Assembly (NCBI GenBank): GCA_002451165.1
Contig: DKBH01000002.1
Location: 1 to 41,571 of the forward strand
Length of the DNA stretch: 41,571 bases
Direction: 5' to 3'
Source: Nitrospiraceae bacterium UBA6905
GTDB lineage: Bacteria > Nitrospirota > Thermodesulfovibrionia > Thermodesulfovibrionales > UBA6898
Made by a program: the position numbers and the translations under genes. Below the pieces are notes generated by a model. The model had not been told where the DNA came from and did no database searches. It saw only the letters and a program-made list of their open reading frames with translations. Shown piece after piece: positions 7,415 through 16,384 of this stretch. The stretch's first letter is position 1, and the number at the start of each line of letters is the position of its first letter.

Positions 7415-7675
7415 GTGGATAAAGGGATGCTCATTCAAGAACTGCAGACGCTCATCATACAGAGTCTGAAGCTCGAGGACGTCATGCCCGCGGATATCGA
7501 CCCCGCGGCGCCGCTCTTCGGAAGTGGCCTGGGACTCGACTCGATCGACGCCCTCGAACTTGTCGTGGCACTCGAAAAGAAGTATGGCATTCGGATACCG
7601 GACGAGGATGTCGGTAAGGAGGCATTCGCGTCGGTCGATGCCCTTGCCGGCTATGTCCTCAAGAACGTGACGTGA
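7415..7675 (+). CDS. Acyl carrier protein
   Basis: 86 residues starting at a GTG immediately after the fabG-like stop; an ATG at 7427 is an alternative. The phosphopantetheine site is GLDSIDALEL with Ser43, in a four-helix acidic protein (LEDVMPADIDPAAPLF, then KKYGIRIPDEDV). It is not the standard AcpP sequence (DSLD replaced by DSID and longer N-terminus), which suggests a dedicated carrier for this operon rather than the housekeeping fatty acid ACP. It would tether intermediates for the flanking reductase and dehydratase. Confidence 0.93.
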   Translation: MDKGMLIQELQTLIIQSLKLEDVMPADIDPAAPLFGSGLGLDSIDALELVVALEKKYGIRIPDEDVGKEAFASVDALAGYVLKNVT

Positions 7676-7681
7676 CCGCAG

Positions 7682-8074
7682 ATGAGGCCTTCCGAGCATC
7701 TTCCGCACCGGTACCCTGTCTTCATGCTCGACAGGGCAGAAGTGGTAGAGGAAAACAGGCGCGCAAAAGGGTATCGTAAGGTAACGGTAAACGACCCCCT
7801 GCTGCTTCCGGGCGGTACGCTTCCTCTCGTATATGTCATCGAGTCCATGGCTCAGATATCGGGCTTAGCGAGCGGCAGGCGGGGCGGATCACTGTTTGCG
7901 GCCATCAACGGACTCACCTTCAGCGGCTCGGCAAGACCAGGAGATACTCTTGAGGTAGAAAGCACGGTGGAGCGGAACATCGGCCGGCTCTACAGTTTTG
8001 CCGCCCGCGCGACGGTAGACGGCACCATCATTGCGGAGGGGGGCATACTGCTGCATTTCGATGAAGAGGCATGA
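7682..8074 (+). CDS. FabZ/FabA-like 3-hydroxyacyl-[ACP] dehydratase
   Basis: 130 residues, hot-dog fold. The N-terminal LPHRYPVFMLDR is the FabZ active-site His segment and VIESMAQISG carries the catalytic Glu; INGLTFSGSARPGDTLEVES is the following FabZ strand. It would dehydrate a 3-hydroxyacyl-ACP to the enoyl form. It is shorter and more divergent than housekeeping FabZ, like the dehydratases in aryl-polyene and related lipid clusters. It starts 7 bases after the ACP stop and overlaps the next gene by 14 bases. Confidence 0.88.
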   Translation: MRPSEHLPHRYPVFMLDRAEVVEENRRAKGYRKVTVNDPLLLPGGTLPLVYVIESMAQISGLASGRRGGSLFAAINGLTFSGSARPGDTLEVESTVERNIGRLYSFAARATVDGTIIAEGGILLHFDEEA

Positions 8075-8486
8075 GACAAAAATCGCTGTGCGCTTCCAAG
8101 AGGTAGATTCTTTCGATGTGGTCTGGCACGGCCACTACATCGGCTATTTTGAGATCGGCAGGCTTGACCTCGCGAAGAAGTTCGACCTCTCGCCCGAGGC
8201 GCTGAGGCAGCGCGGGTTTTTCGCCCCCGTAGTCGACATGAAGTGCAGAATCCGGGCATCTGCACGGTATGATGACAACCTGGTCGTGCGGACCTCGGTA
8301 CGACCGATGGATAAGGCCATGCTCATCTTTACCTATACCATCGTCAGTGAGCGGGATGGACAGGTGATCGCAGAGGGTGAAACAACGCATGTGCTGCTTA
8401 CCCTTGAGAATAAGATGCTCTACGCGGTCCCCGAAGAGCTGAAGTCCTCTCTTAGACGCATGCTTGAATATCTTGATGCAGCGTAG
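8061..8486 (+). CDS. YbgC/FadM-type acyl thioesterase (4HBT)
   Basis: 141 residues from the ATG at 8061, inside the end of the dehydratase gene; a longer frame from 8031 lacks homology upstream. The 4-hydroxybenzoyl-CoA thioesterase family motif is FQEVDSFDVVWHGHYIGYFE, with the catalytic Asp in the EVD position and the usual HxxYxxxFE. It probably releases or transfers acyl groups from the ACP, or works as a second hot-dog dehydratase, as 4HBT-like proteins in polyene clusters are often suggested to do. The overlap on both sides places it firmly in the operon. Confidence 0.88.
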   Translation: MKRHETKIAVRFQEVDSFDVVWHGHYIGYFEIGRLDLAKKFDLSPEALRQRGFFAPVVDMKCRIRASARYDDNLVVRTSVRPMDKAMLIFTYTIVSERDGQVIAEGETTHVLLTLENKMLYAVPEELKSSLRRMLEYLDAA

Positions 8487-10848
8487 GCTTCCTTTTCTCC
8501 GGCTCATCTCCCGCACCTATCCGCTTGTGACAACACTGACCGCTGCCCTCCTGGTGCTGGCCTGTTTTGCTGCCATCTTCAGCGCCCGGTATGATACGGA
8601 CGTGACGCGCCTCATTCCCGCCCATGCGGAAAAAACAGCGCGCTATTTCAGACTGCTGGAAATTATGGGGGGCATGGAAAAGGCCTATATCGTCTTTCAT
8701 GCCGACAATATCATGAACCATCTTCAGGATATTGACCGGATCGGTGCTGCCGTAATGTCTTCGCACCTGGTTAACAAGGCGTCATGGAAGATAGAGGAAA
8801 AGACTATAACCTTTCTGAAGCACGTGTACACGATTAAGGGACCCTTGCTTCTTTCAGAAGCTGAGATGGAGGAGTTCCTGAGAAAACTTTCGCCCGCCGG
8901 CATGGACCATGAACTTGAAAAGACACGGCAACGGACCTCGCTTCCGGGCAGTGAGGATGGGCTTGCACTTGCCGATCCGCTCAATTTCTTCGAGGTCTTT
9001 CTTCCTCACCTCCGTTTTTCAGATGTCTCCTTTGATGCGAGGTCGGGCTATTTCGTTACGCCGGACAGGAAGACCCTGATCATGATCCTCGATCCGGCAG
9101 GCTCACCGCGGGATATCTCCTTCTCCCGGAAGTTCGTTGACAGCATGCAGGCGGTACTGGACGCATACCGGGTGAGCGGTCTGTCAGCCGAAATAACCGG
9201 CAGCCATGCCATCACGCTCCATGAAGCATCTTCGATGAAGCAGCAGATCGTATGGAACACCCTTTTCTCGGTTCTTGCCGTCATGCTACTCTTTCTTGTT
9301 TTTTTCCGGTCCCTGAAGGGTCTGCTCTATGTGATGACCCCGGTCGTGAGCTCAATCGTCGTGACCATGGGGATTGCACTGCTCATTTTCGGTTCGCTCT
9401 CCGAAGTTACCGGGGCCTTCGCAGGGCTGATCATAGGTCTCGGCATCGATCTGGGCATCGTGCTGTATGTCCGGTACCTTATCGACATACAGAGCTGCCT
9501 GCATCCTGTGGAATGCATGGACAGAAGCATTGGAGCCGTATACCGCAGCATTACGACCGGTGTTATAACTACGGCGCTGACCTTTCTCCCCATGGCATTT
9601 TCCTCTTTCAGGGGCATACAGGAACTCGGTATGCTCACCGGTATCGGGATGCTGATGTGCTGGATATTCCTGTTTACCGTTGCATCGCTTGCCATCAAAC
9701 CATCTTCGGGCAGGTTCATCGAACTGCAGTGGCTGAAGGATGTCGGCCTCTACGCCGCAAACAGACCCTTTCAGGTCATTGCGGCAGCAGCGTGCATTTC
9801 CCTTTTCCTGGCGCTTTTCATACCCCGCGTTCCGTTCGAAGGGGACATCACCAAGCTCGGCACGGGGAACAACCGGCCTCGTAAAATTCTTGAGTCCCTG
9901 AAGGACAGCTATATCAGGGAGCAGGGTGTTTTCATCACGGATGTATCCGGGGAACGCGAATCAGCGCTGATACGGAGCATCGAGATCAAGGAAGCGCTGG
10001 CAAAGAATTTTGACTCCCTCTCTGCCGCAGGTGACATCCTTCCTCCCCTGGTCAGGCAGCGGAAAAACCTTTCGGCCATCGCAGCCCTTGATCCGCAGAA
10101 CGTCGTCCGCAATTTCACGAATATTGCTGCAGAAAAGGGTTTTGATGTCGCCGGTTTTGACGTCTTCATCAACGGCCTTCTGAAGATGCTCAGCAACAAA
10201 GAATTCATCACCCTGAAGGACATAGAGCCGGTCAACGAAATGCTTGAACGCCTTCTGATCCACGAGGATGATCACTGGCGGATCATTGTCGCCGGCAATC
10301 TCAAGCCGTACGTGCCCGGCTCTGCACTTGCCGGATATGACGTTACCGGCCCTGCGTTCATAAGGCAGGAACTCTTCTCAATCCTGAAGAAAGATACGCT
10401 TTTTATCGGCAGCATCGGCCTGCTGCTCGTCAACATTGTGCTCTTCCTTGATTTTAGGAACGTGTATCGGGTGCTGCTCTGCCAGGCGCCTGTACTGATC
10501 AGCATTCTCTGCACGTTCGGTATCATGGGGCTGACCGGCATAAGCCTCAATTTCATGGATGCCATCGTCTTTGTGCTCCTCTTCGGCATTGGTACGGACT
10601 ACACCGTCCACCTGCTGCACCGCTATCTTTTCGACAGAGACATCGGCAACACGCTTCTCCATACCGGCAAGGCAGTGCTCGTTGCAGGACTTACGACAAT
10701 CGCCGGGTTCGGGTCAATCGGCATGTCGTCCTACAAAGGTCTGGCAACCATGGGCCAGGTTGCTGCAATCGGGACAGCCCTCTGCATCATCCTCTCCTTT
10801 ACCCTTTTTCCTGCGCTGCTCGGACTCCGTGAAAGGGGCACAGCATGA
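8476..10848 (+). CDS. MMPL/RND-superfamily lipid exporter
   Basis: 790 residues from the ATG at 8476 (a TTG at 8464 is possible). The topology is that of MMPL/HpnN-type exporters: one N-terminal helix (about 10-36), a periplasmic domain, five helices at about 255-400, a second single helix (about 432-450), a second periplasmic domain, and five helices at about 635-785. The helix pairs GLGIDLGIVLYVRY and FGIGTDYTVHLLHRY are the duplicated transport motifs with the acidic relay residues. Relatives move lipids, hopanoids or aryl polyenes from the inner membrane. Its place behind acyl-ACP enzymes suggests it exports their lipid product. It overlaps the thioesterase end and shares ATGA with the glycosyltransferase. 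Confidence 0.92.
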   Translation: MQRRLPFLRLISRTYPLVTTLTAALLVLACFAAIFSARYDTDVTRLIPAHAEKTARYFRLLEIMGGMEKAYIVFHADNIMNHLQDIDRIGAAVMSSHLVNKASWKIEEKTITFLKHVYTIKGPLLLSEAEMEEFLRKLSPAGMDHELEKTRQRTSLPGSEDGLALADPLNFFEVFLPHLRFSDVSFDARSGYFVTPDRKTLIMILDPAGSPRDISFSRKFVDSMQAVLDAYRVSGLSAEITGSHAITLHEASSMKQQIVWNTLFSVLAVMLLFLVFFRSLKGLLYVMTPVVSSIVVTMGIALLIFGSLSEVTGAFAGLIIGLGIDLGIVLYVRYLIDIQSCLHPVECMDRSIGAVYRSITTGVITTALTFLPMAFSSFRGIQELGMLTGIGMLMCWIFLFTVASLAIKPSSGRFIELQWLKDVGLYAANRPFQVIAAAACISLFLALFIPRVPFEGDITKLGTGNNRPRKILESLKDSYIREQGVFITDVSGERESALIRSIEIKEALAKNFDSLSAAGDILPPLVRQRKNLSAIAALDPQNVVRNFTNIAAEKGFDVAGFDVFINGLLKMLSNKEFITLKDIEPVNEMLERLLIHEDDHWRIIVAGNLKPYVPGSALAGYDVTGPAFIRQELFSILKKDTLFIGSIGLLLVNIVLFLDFRNVYRVLLCQAPVLISILCTFGIMGLTGISLNFMDAIVFVLLFGIGTDYTVHLLHRYLFDRDIGNTLLHTGKAVLVAGLTTIAGFGSIGMSSYKGLATMGQVAAIGTALCIILSFTLFPALLGLRERGTA

Positions 10849-11528
10849 AGCGGTCGATATGCTGCCTCATCCCTGCATTCAATGAAGAGAAGCGGATCGC
10901 TGACGTGGTCCGCGGCGTGCGGGAGCATATCGCTGATATTATTGTCGTCGATGACGGCTCCGCCGATGCAACCGCGCTGCGGGCCGAAGGATCGGGAGCT
11001 GTTGTGATACGGCACGGATTCAACCAGGGCAAGGGCATGGCACTCAGGACCGGCTTCAGTCATGCGCTCCGGCAAAAGTACGCTGCCGTGCTCACCCTCG
11101 ATGGAGACGGGCAGCACGCCCCCGAGGAGATCGCTGCGTTGCTCGCGGCTTACGATGCTGATGCAGGAGATGTCATCATAGGCGCACGGTTATGGGATAA
11201 GACAGCCATACCGCGCTACCGGTATATACCAAATCAGATCGGCATATTCTGCATATCAAGGGCAGCTGGATGCAAGATAGATGATACGCAATCAGGGTTC
11301 CGTCTGTACCGGCGGGAGGTATTAGAAGGTATAGCGCTCGAAACATCCGGATTTGAAACAGAGACCGAGGCGCTCATCAAGGCAGGCAAAGCCGGTTTCA
11401 GAATACATGCCGTGCCCGTCTCGGCTATCTATCACCGCGACTATAAGACGAACTTCAGACCGGTCAGGGATTTTTACCGGATCAGCATCCTTGTGCTGAA
11501 ACTGGCGCTGGCTCCTCCGAAGAAATGA
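10845..11528 (+). CDS. GT2 glycosyltransferase, dolichyl-phosphate mannose synthase-like
   Basis: 227 residues. GT-A fold family 2 motifs: CLIPAFNEEKRI, IIVVDDGSADAT (first Asp pair), GFNQGKGMALRTGF, LTLDGDGQHAPEEI (metal-binding DGD/DxD) and DTQSGFRLYRREVL. The C-terminal end lacks long membrane helices, so this resembles soluble DPM1/DPG-synthase-like enzymes that transfer a sugar from a nucleotide sugar to a lipid phosphate or other lipid. Its start overlaps the exporter stop (ATGA), which suggests glycosylation of the operon's lipid product. Last gene of the operon. Confidence 0.92.
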   Translation: MKRSICCLIPAFNEEKRIADVVRGVREHIADIIVVDDGSADATALRAEGSGAVVIRHGFNQGKGMALRTGFSHALRQKYAAVLTLDGDGQHAPEEIAALLAAYDADAGDVIIGARLWDKTAIPRYRYIPNQIGIFCISRAAGCKIDDTQSGFRLYRREVLEGIALETSGFETETEALIKAGKAGFRIHAVPVSAIYHRDYKTNFRPVRDFYRISILVLKLALAPPKK

Positions 11529-11906
11529 TGCAGCTCTCGCGGTCCGCGGCAGATGCTCATACGCCGTATGATGTCTGTGATAGCGCATCCCCGAAGAGGA
11601 GGATGGCGCTCTTGATACGGCATTTACTTTATGACTCCGGCACTGGCTGAACCCGTTTTCTCCGAGGTGTTGAAAAAAAACGGGACAAAAGCGAAGGGTA
11701 AAGACGCCCATTGCGGCATGTAGAGATGCGAACGTGAGTCAGTCATGGGCTCTCGACAAAGGAGCCGTTTCTCATGACGGCATGATACAGCGCAACAGCT
11801 GTTCGCTTGAGGGAAACAGCTGACCGGAAAGCAGGTATCCGCCCGTGAGGAACCTCCCTTACGCCGCAGGGATAAAAAAATAAACGGATTAGTGGGCCTG
11901 CGCAGA
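11529..11906. other. Intergenic stretch with hairpins only
   Basis: No gene recognised in 378 bases. Two hairpins: CCCGTTTT (11652-11659) with AAAACGGG (11677-11684), which could end the acyl-ACP operon although it lacks a T-run, and CAGCTGTT (11796-11803) with AACAGCTG (11815-11822). No riboswitch consensus that I know fits. Confidence 0.4.
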
Positions 11907-12314
11907 CTACTTCAGATAGCGATAGCTGCTCACCGCTGAAGATACGACAAATACGCGCAGGGCATTAGACTCCGGGTCTGCGGGATAGAGGAAAAATCCC
12001 GGGCGTTTCGCATCGTGACCCATGGTCGAGCCGACCAGCACCTCACCGTCCGAAAAGGTCACTTCCATTTTCCGTCCCACGGATTGCCGGGTTCCGTCAA
12101 AGTCTTTTCTCTCTTGATAGTCAGGATTGCCGGTGAAATCCTTAACAAAGAAAACTGCCTTCAGCTCTTTAACAAAAACCTCAATGCCCGCGTCGACCGG
12201 ATCAGCATCTGCAGGCCGTACTCGAAATAAAGGCTTATTCGGATAGAAATCGCTGGTGTACCCCTTGATGAGCCTTCCATTAATGAACCGCATAATAACT
12301 TTGACCGGTTCCAT
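11907..12314 (-). CDS. DUF6982-like protein, function unknown
   Basis: 135 residues. The start MEPVKVIMRFINGRLIKGYTSDFYPNKPLF resembles the short beta-rich family I know as DUF6982 (consensus: a strand, then a gene-regulated G-x-V-x-KGYTxDFxPxxPxF motif); a second copy-like segment, MEVTFSDGEVLVGSTMGHDAKRPGFFLYP, follows at about residues 85-113, so the protein is probably a duplicated small barrel. Members often sit near PilZ and chemotaxis or type IV pilus genes, and here a PilZ gene lies just upstream. A GGAGG occurs 12 bases before the ATG. No catalytic residues evident; family assignment is from memory and moderately certain. Confidence 0.6.
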   Translation of the reverse strand: MEPVKVIMRFINGRLIKGYTSDFYPNKPLFRVRPADADPVDAGIEVFVKELKAVFFVKDFTGNPDYQERKDFDGTRQSVGRKMEVTFSDGEVLVGSTMGHDAKRPGFFLYPADPESNALRVFVVSSAVSSYRYLK

Positions 12315-12484
12315 AGGCAGTCCGTCCTCCAGCGGAGAGAAAAGGAATTATGAATATGGTATCACAATCGTTTAGAGAAATCATAGCAACCGTTTACCCG
12401 GCAGCGATAAGTCCGCACGCGGCAGCCGGATGTGAAATTCTTTTCATATGCCGATGGCGCATCCTGCGAATGTGACGGTGAGGA

Positions 12485-13210
12485 TTAGGAGGTAAAGCCG
12501 GCGTCCTCGAGATAGAGCCTGCGGATGAACTCTTTGAGCTTTGTTCTGCTCTGCTCCGGCATCTTTCTAAATTCGATACCTATGTCAAAATGTGTCGGCT
12601 TTTCAGACGACGGCATGCAGGAGGTGACCCTACCCACAAAATCCAGGGATATATTCTCCGGCATGGCTAATTCCATGTGAAGCCGCGTCTCCCGCTCAAA
12701 GGCGTGATCGCTTTCAATCGACATGCCCCCCATACTGATCTGCTTGATCCGATATGTTTCGTCGACCTTCATCATGGCTATTTCCTGATGATCGAGATGG
12801 AACCGAATACGGAAGCGGGAACCGCTTACTTCAGGGATAGTGACGACGGTGTGGCGGTCGATGAAATGCCGCTCGATAAACCGCGCAAGGGCCTGCATCT
12901 CATCATCGGAAAGAAGCGAGAACTGCATACCGGCGGCGTATCTCATGCGCGCCTCATCAGGATGACTTCCCGTCGGGTATAAGACCGAGCTCCATTTCAC
13001 AATACCGTTCACGGTAATATCCATGTCACGGTCGGAGATATTCAGGCTGTATTCGCTTCCCTTCACGAGCCTGCGGTCAGTGACGATGGATGCGCCGGCG
13101 ACACTGAGGTCGCGGATAGCAATATCGCTCGTAAAGCTCGCCCTTCCCTCGATCTCCATGAAATCTACGGAAAATCTTCTATGCCGTCTCCTGTTGCCGG
13201 AGGGTATCAT
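12485..13210 (-). CDS. Tandem PilZ-domain protein (c-di-GMP receptor candidate)
   Basis: 241 residues with two PilZ-like domains. The first (about 1-110) has the c-di-GMP motif RRRHRRF followed by DLSVAGASI; the second (about 120-235) has SGSRFRIRF followed by QISMGGMSIESD. The RxxxR plus D/NxSxxG pattern is complete in the first and degenerate in the second, where Gln replaces the Asp/Asn. PilZ proteins bind cyclic di-GMP and regulate motility or envelope functions. The ATG overlaps the stop of the TauE gene (ATGA), so the two are co-translated; the transporter and the regulator have no obvious functional connection. Confidence 0.88.
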   Translation of the reverse strand: MIPSGNRRRHRRFSVDFMEIEGRASFTSDIAIRDLSVAGASIVTDRRLVKGSEYSLNISDRDMDITVNGIVKWSSVLYPTGSHPDEARMRYAAGMQFSLLSDDEMQALARFIERHFIDRHTVVTIPEVSGSRFRIRFHLDHQEIAMMKVDETYRIKQISMGGMSIESDHAFERETRLHMELAMPENISLDFVGRVTSCMPSSEKPTHFDIGIEFRKMPEQSRTKLKEFIRRLYLEDAGFTS

Positions 13211-13998
13211 GATGCTTTATTTTCCCACGTCTTCTCATTATTCTCAATGATTTTCATCTCAGGTGCCTTTGCCACGAGATAGCGTCCACCGGTCCAGATC
13301 AGGACAGCAGCAAATACTATCCTCAGCGCGCTGTCAGGGAGCACATGCGCAAGCCTGCCGCCCAGATAGGTGCCGATCACGACACCCGGAATGAGGCCGG
13401 TAAGCAGCCTCGCCTCGACGTTGCCCAGTTTTGCGTGCGTGTACGCGCCGACGCTTCCCGCCGGGACCATGGCAAGAAGCGATGTGCCCTGGCTGGCATG
13501 TTGCCCCATACCTATGAAAAGCACCATGGCGGGCACCATGATCGAGCCGCCGCCGACACCCATCATGCCGGAGAGGAACCCGGTGAATATGCCGGTCACG
13601 AGAAGAACCCCGGCCTTATACCATGCGCTGCTGGAAAGCACGAGGGTCGGCAGATGCGGTTTCGCCAGCAGAAGTATAGCGACACAGATCAGGAATCCCC
13701 CGAAAGAGCGCTTGAGCTTGTATTCGGCCAGGGCATGGGCAAACCTTGCTCCCGCGTGTGCAGTAAAGATCGCGGTGACCGCAAGGAGCATGGACGCCGA
13801 GATATCAACTGAGCCTTCAAGGAAATAGGTTGCAGCACCGGCCAAACCGGTAAAGACCAGGGCAACGAGGCTTGTGCCGTGCGCCCTGTGCTGCGATAAT
13901 TTCTGTATGCCGGCCATAAGCGGTATCATGATCACACCGCCGCCGAGCCCGACGAGCCCGCCAAACATACCCGCAAGGAGACCGATCACCATGCTCAT
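13207..13998 (-). CDS. TauE/SafE-family membrane transporter
   Basis: 263 residues from the ATG at 13998; the open frame reaches 14085 but that extension is basic, non-hydrophobic and overlaps the divergent radical SAM gene. About eight membrane helices arranged as two repeats, each opening with the family's glycine-rich motif: GLLAGMFGGLVGLGGGVIMIP at the start and FLSGMMGVGGGSIMVPAMV at about residue 150. TauE/SafE proteins move sulfite, sulfoacetate or other organosulfonates and small anions; substrate not predictable. First gene of a two-gene unit with the PilZ protein. Confidence 0.9.
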   Translation of the reverse strand: MSMVIGLLAGMFGGLVGLGGGVIMIPLMAGIQKLSQHRAHGTSLVALVFTGLAGAATYFLEGSVDISASMLLAVTAIFTAHAGARFAHALAEYKLKRSFGGFLICVAILLLAKPHLPTLVLSSSAWYKAGVLLVTGIFTGFLSGMMGVGGGSIMVPAMVLFIGMGQHASQGTSLLAMVPAGSVGAYTHAKLGNVEARLLTGLIPGVVIGTYLGGRLAHVLPDSALRIVFAAVLIWTGGRYLVAKAPEMKIIENNEKTWENKAS

Positions 13999-14062
13999 GA
14001 TGGCAGTAAGTATACCAGAGGGAGACCGTGACGGTCTGTTTCGCCGGTCCGGGAATTTGTGA

Positions 14063-14068
14063 TATGCT
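14063..14068 (+). promoter_or_regulatory. Possible -10 box of a leaderless transcript
   Basis: TATGCT ends six bases before the ATG at 14075, and no Shine-Dalgarno precedes that ATG. No clear -35 box. It lies within the divergently arranged spacer of the TauE gene. Confidence 0.25.
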
Positions 14069-14074
14069 CTCACC

Positions 14075-15358
14075 ATGAAGAACAAGCTTTATATCATCGC
14101 GCCCTGCCGCAGCCAGGATATATGGAGAAAACGGCGGGCTGCGTTTGTACTGCCCCAGATGTCTCTTGCTATCCTTGCCGCACTCACGCCGGAGCGATTC
14201 GACATCAAAGTAACCGATGAGCTTGTCGATGACATTGATTTCGCCTATCCCGCTGATCTCGTCGCTCTCTCGACGAACTCATCGAATGCGAAACGCGCCT
14301 ATGAGATCGCGGGAATCTTCAGAACAAAAGGTGCTGCGGTCATTATGGGCGGCATCCACCCTTCGGTCATGCCGGAAGAAGTGCTTCTTCATGCCGATTC
14401 CCTCCTGATCGGCGAAGCTGAAGAGATATGGCCACTGATCCTTGATGACTTCCTCTCGAACAGACTGCAGCAACAATACCGCGCTGAATCCTTCGCAGAC
14501 CCGTCACGGATACCGGCGGGGAGATGGAACGTCTTGCATCAGCGGCGGTACTACGTGCCGCGCACCTTCCAGACGTCCCGGGGCTGCCCCTACGGGTGTT
14601 CCTTCTGCTCCTCTACCCAGTTCTTCGGCATGCAGCTCCGCTGCCGGCCCATAGGTCAGATCATTGCGGAGCTCAGGGGATACCGGAGAAATATCGCAGT
14701 CTTCGTCGACGACAATATTGCCGGGAATCCTGCATATGCACGAGATCTGTTCACCGCCATGAAACCCCTTAAACAGCGATGGGTGGCGCAGACGTCCGTC
14801 GACATAGCACGGGACACTGAACTGCTCAGGCTTGCCGCAGAAAGCGGCTGCGCCGGCTTGCTCATCGGTTTTGAGAGCATCAATACCCTGAACTCCGGCG
14901 ACGTAAGAAAGCTCAGAAAGCGCGAACAGTATGAAGAACTCATAGGGGAGATAAAGCGGCATGGCATCGGCATACACGGGTCGTTCATCTTCGGTTTCGA
15001 TCATGACACGGACGAGATCTTCGACAACACGGTCCAGTTCGTGCAGAAGAACCGGCTTGAGGCAGCCAATTACTGTAAGCTTACGCCTTTCCCCGGGACG
15101 AGACTTTTTGAGACGATGTCGGATCAGGGCAGGATCCTCCACCGCGACTGGGAGAAATATGACCGTTACAACATCGTGTATGCTCCGAAGAATATTTCGA
15201 TCGAGGAGCTGCACCGGAAAACAGCTGAATCCTATATGAAGACCTATTCGCTCGCCTCCATCCTGAGGCGCATGCCCGCAGAACTGCGGAATGTTCTGCC
15301 CTATCTTGCAATAAACACCAGTTATTGGCTTGGTGCAAAGCGCCTGAGGAGATCCTGA
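14075..15358 (+). CDS. B12-binding-type radical SAM protein (copy 1)
   Basis: 427 residues. The N-terminal half (about 1-140) is a Rossmann-like cobalamin-binding-type domain (VTDELVDDIDF, VALSTNSSNAKRAYEIAG, IMGGIHPSVMPEE, LLIGEAEEIW), lacking the base-off DxHxxG histidine. The radical SAM domain starts at about residue 165 with SRGCPYGCSFCSS (CX3CX2C) and continues through FVDDNIAG, GFESIN and HGSFIFGFDHDTDEIF. Enzymes of this class include BchE-like cyclases and C-methylases such as the hopanoid methylase HpnR; the reaction here is unknown. It is clearly paralogous to the protein at 19058-20353. Its last 37 bases overlap the convergent lipoprotein gene. It may act on the lipid made by the neighbouring acyl-ACP operon. 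Confidence 0.92.
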   Translation: MKNKLYIIAPCRSQDIWRKRRAAFVLPQMSLAILAALTPERFDIKVTDELVDDIDFAYPADLVALSTNSSNAKRAYEIAGIFRTKGAAVIMGGIHPSVMPEEVLLHADSLLIGEAEEIWPLILDDFLSNRLQQQYRAESFADPSRIPAGRWNVLHQRRYYVPRTFQTSRGCPYGCSFCSSTQFFGMQLRCRPIGQIIAELRGYRRNIAVFVDDNIAGNPAYARDLFTAMKPLKQRWVAQTSVDIARDTELLRLAAESGCAGLLIGFESINTLNSGDVRKLRKREQYEELIGEIKRHGIGIHGSFIFGFDHDTDEIFDNTVQFVQKNRLEAANYCKLTPFPGTRLFETMSDQGRILHRDWEKYDRYNIVYAPKNISIEELHRKTAESYMKTYSLASILRRMPAELRNVLPYLAINTSYWLGAKRLRRS

Positions 15359-16119
15359 AACGGCAGAATGTCATTGCCGGCATGTTCGATCCTTCCGAAG
15401 TAACTGTCAGGGATCGCGGTGTCGAACTCCGGCTCCCGGAACGTCACCTCCATCACGGTGCCATTGCTGAAGGAAAGTCGGGTAAGCTCCGGCACCGCGC
15501 CATTGTAGTTCTCGAACGACAGCGTCACCGCCTGTTCCGCTGAACGGTACAGGATGATCTTCCTGTTCAGCAGATATGTTTTGTCGAAGAGGTACTTCAT
15601 GGTAGGGGCGGTGCGCGCGTCGGTGGCATCATAGGCAGAGAGTGCGTAAACGTCCTCCTCCTCCTGCATCACATACCGGAATCTGCTATCGTGCTTAAAA
15701 GATGAGAAAGAGAATCCTGGAGACAGCATCTCATAAATAAGGTTCTTGGACGGAACATACACCTGGATGATCTCCGGCGTGACGAGCATTTCCAAAACCG
15801 TGAGACCGAAGGGACCGAAGAATGCCGTTTTCAGCAAGTCGGGAGCCTTGTAGCCGAAGACACCGCTGAAGCTCCCCCCCGGCTCACCTGATTTATACAC
15901 CCGTACATCAGTCAGCGCCTTAATTGTCTTGATGTCCCTGAACCCGATGGACTGTTTCAGGATTTCAATGGTAACAGGTCCGGCATGCGGTTCGATGGCG
16001 GGCTGTCGTACGATCTCTTTTTTTGGTGCACATCCTGAAATCAACGACAAGATCATGAGGCACACAACGGAAACCCATGCTCCAGCATGCAACATTCCGG
16101 TGGTTCTCATCCCCTGCAT
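15322..16119 (-). CDS. LolA/LolB-like (DUF4292-type) lipoprotein
   Basis: 265 residues from the ATG at 16119 (16110 is equally possible). A signal peptide ends in a lipobox: VCLMILSLISGC, so Cys at about residue 30 is predicted to be lipidated. The mature part is beta-rich (ALTDVRVYKSGEPGG, FKTAFFGPFGL-like strands, VYVPSKNLIYEML, RKIILYRSAEQAVTLSFENY), the pattern of the half-barrel lipoprotein-binding folds of LolA, LolB and DUF4292. Such proteins carry acylated molecules across the periplasm. It sits between two B12-type radical SAM genes in a lipid-flavoured region. A TACTAT hexamer lies five bases upstream of 16119 and there is no Shine-Dalgarno. Confidence 0.75.
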   Translation of the reverse strand: MQGMRTTGMLHAGAWVSVVCLMILSLISGCAPKKEIVRQPAIEPHAGPVTIEILKQSIGFRDIKTIKALTDVRVYKSGEPGGSFSGVFGYKAPDLLKTAFFGPFGLTVLEMLVTPEIIQVYVPSKNLIYEMLSPGFSFSSFKHDSRFRYVMQEEEDVYALSAYDATDARTAPTMKYLFDKTYLLNRKIILYRSAEQAVTLSFENYNGAVPELTRLSFSNGTVMEVTFREPEFDTAIPDSYFGRIEHAGNDILPFQDLLRRFAPSQ

Positions 16120-16372
16120 GATTGATAGTATCAAAGTTGGTCTAATTTAAGAAAGACGTCGGAAGGTATCTTCATCGCTAAAGGAGCAGCGTTTCTCGGC
16201 ATGCGCGTCTCATCCCGCGCAGAGGAGTCGAATTTCTGTGCTCCAGCGCTGCGCTTAGGGGGATACAGAACGCATATTTCTTGGAGATTGATCCTTTTCC
16301 GCAGCAATAATGCATTGCTCAATCAAGACCGGAAAATGAACAAAACTTAATCCTTCCCCGCTCATTCCCTGA

Positions 16373-16378
16373 TATAAT
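16373..16378 (+). promoter_or_regulatory. Perfect TATAAT -10 box
   Basis: TATAAT ends six bases before the ATG of the small ORF at 16385. No convincing -35; a leaderless transcript would be predicted. Confidence 0.35.
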
Positions 16379-16384
16379 GCACTT

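Noticed and set aside
11529..11906. Possible riboswitch upstream or downstream of the DUF6982-like gene
   Set aside because: Hairpins exist but neither strand fits the cobalamin or c-di-GMP riboswitch consensus elements.
16131..16322. 63-codon minus-strand ORF upstream of the lipoprotein gene
   Set aside because: No ribosome site, no homology, and it covers the region where the lipoprotein promoter should lie.
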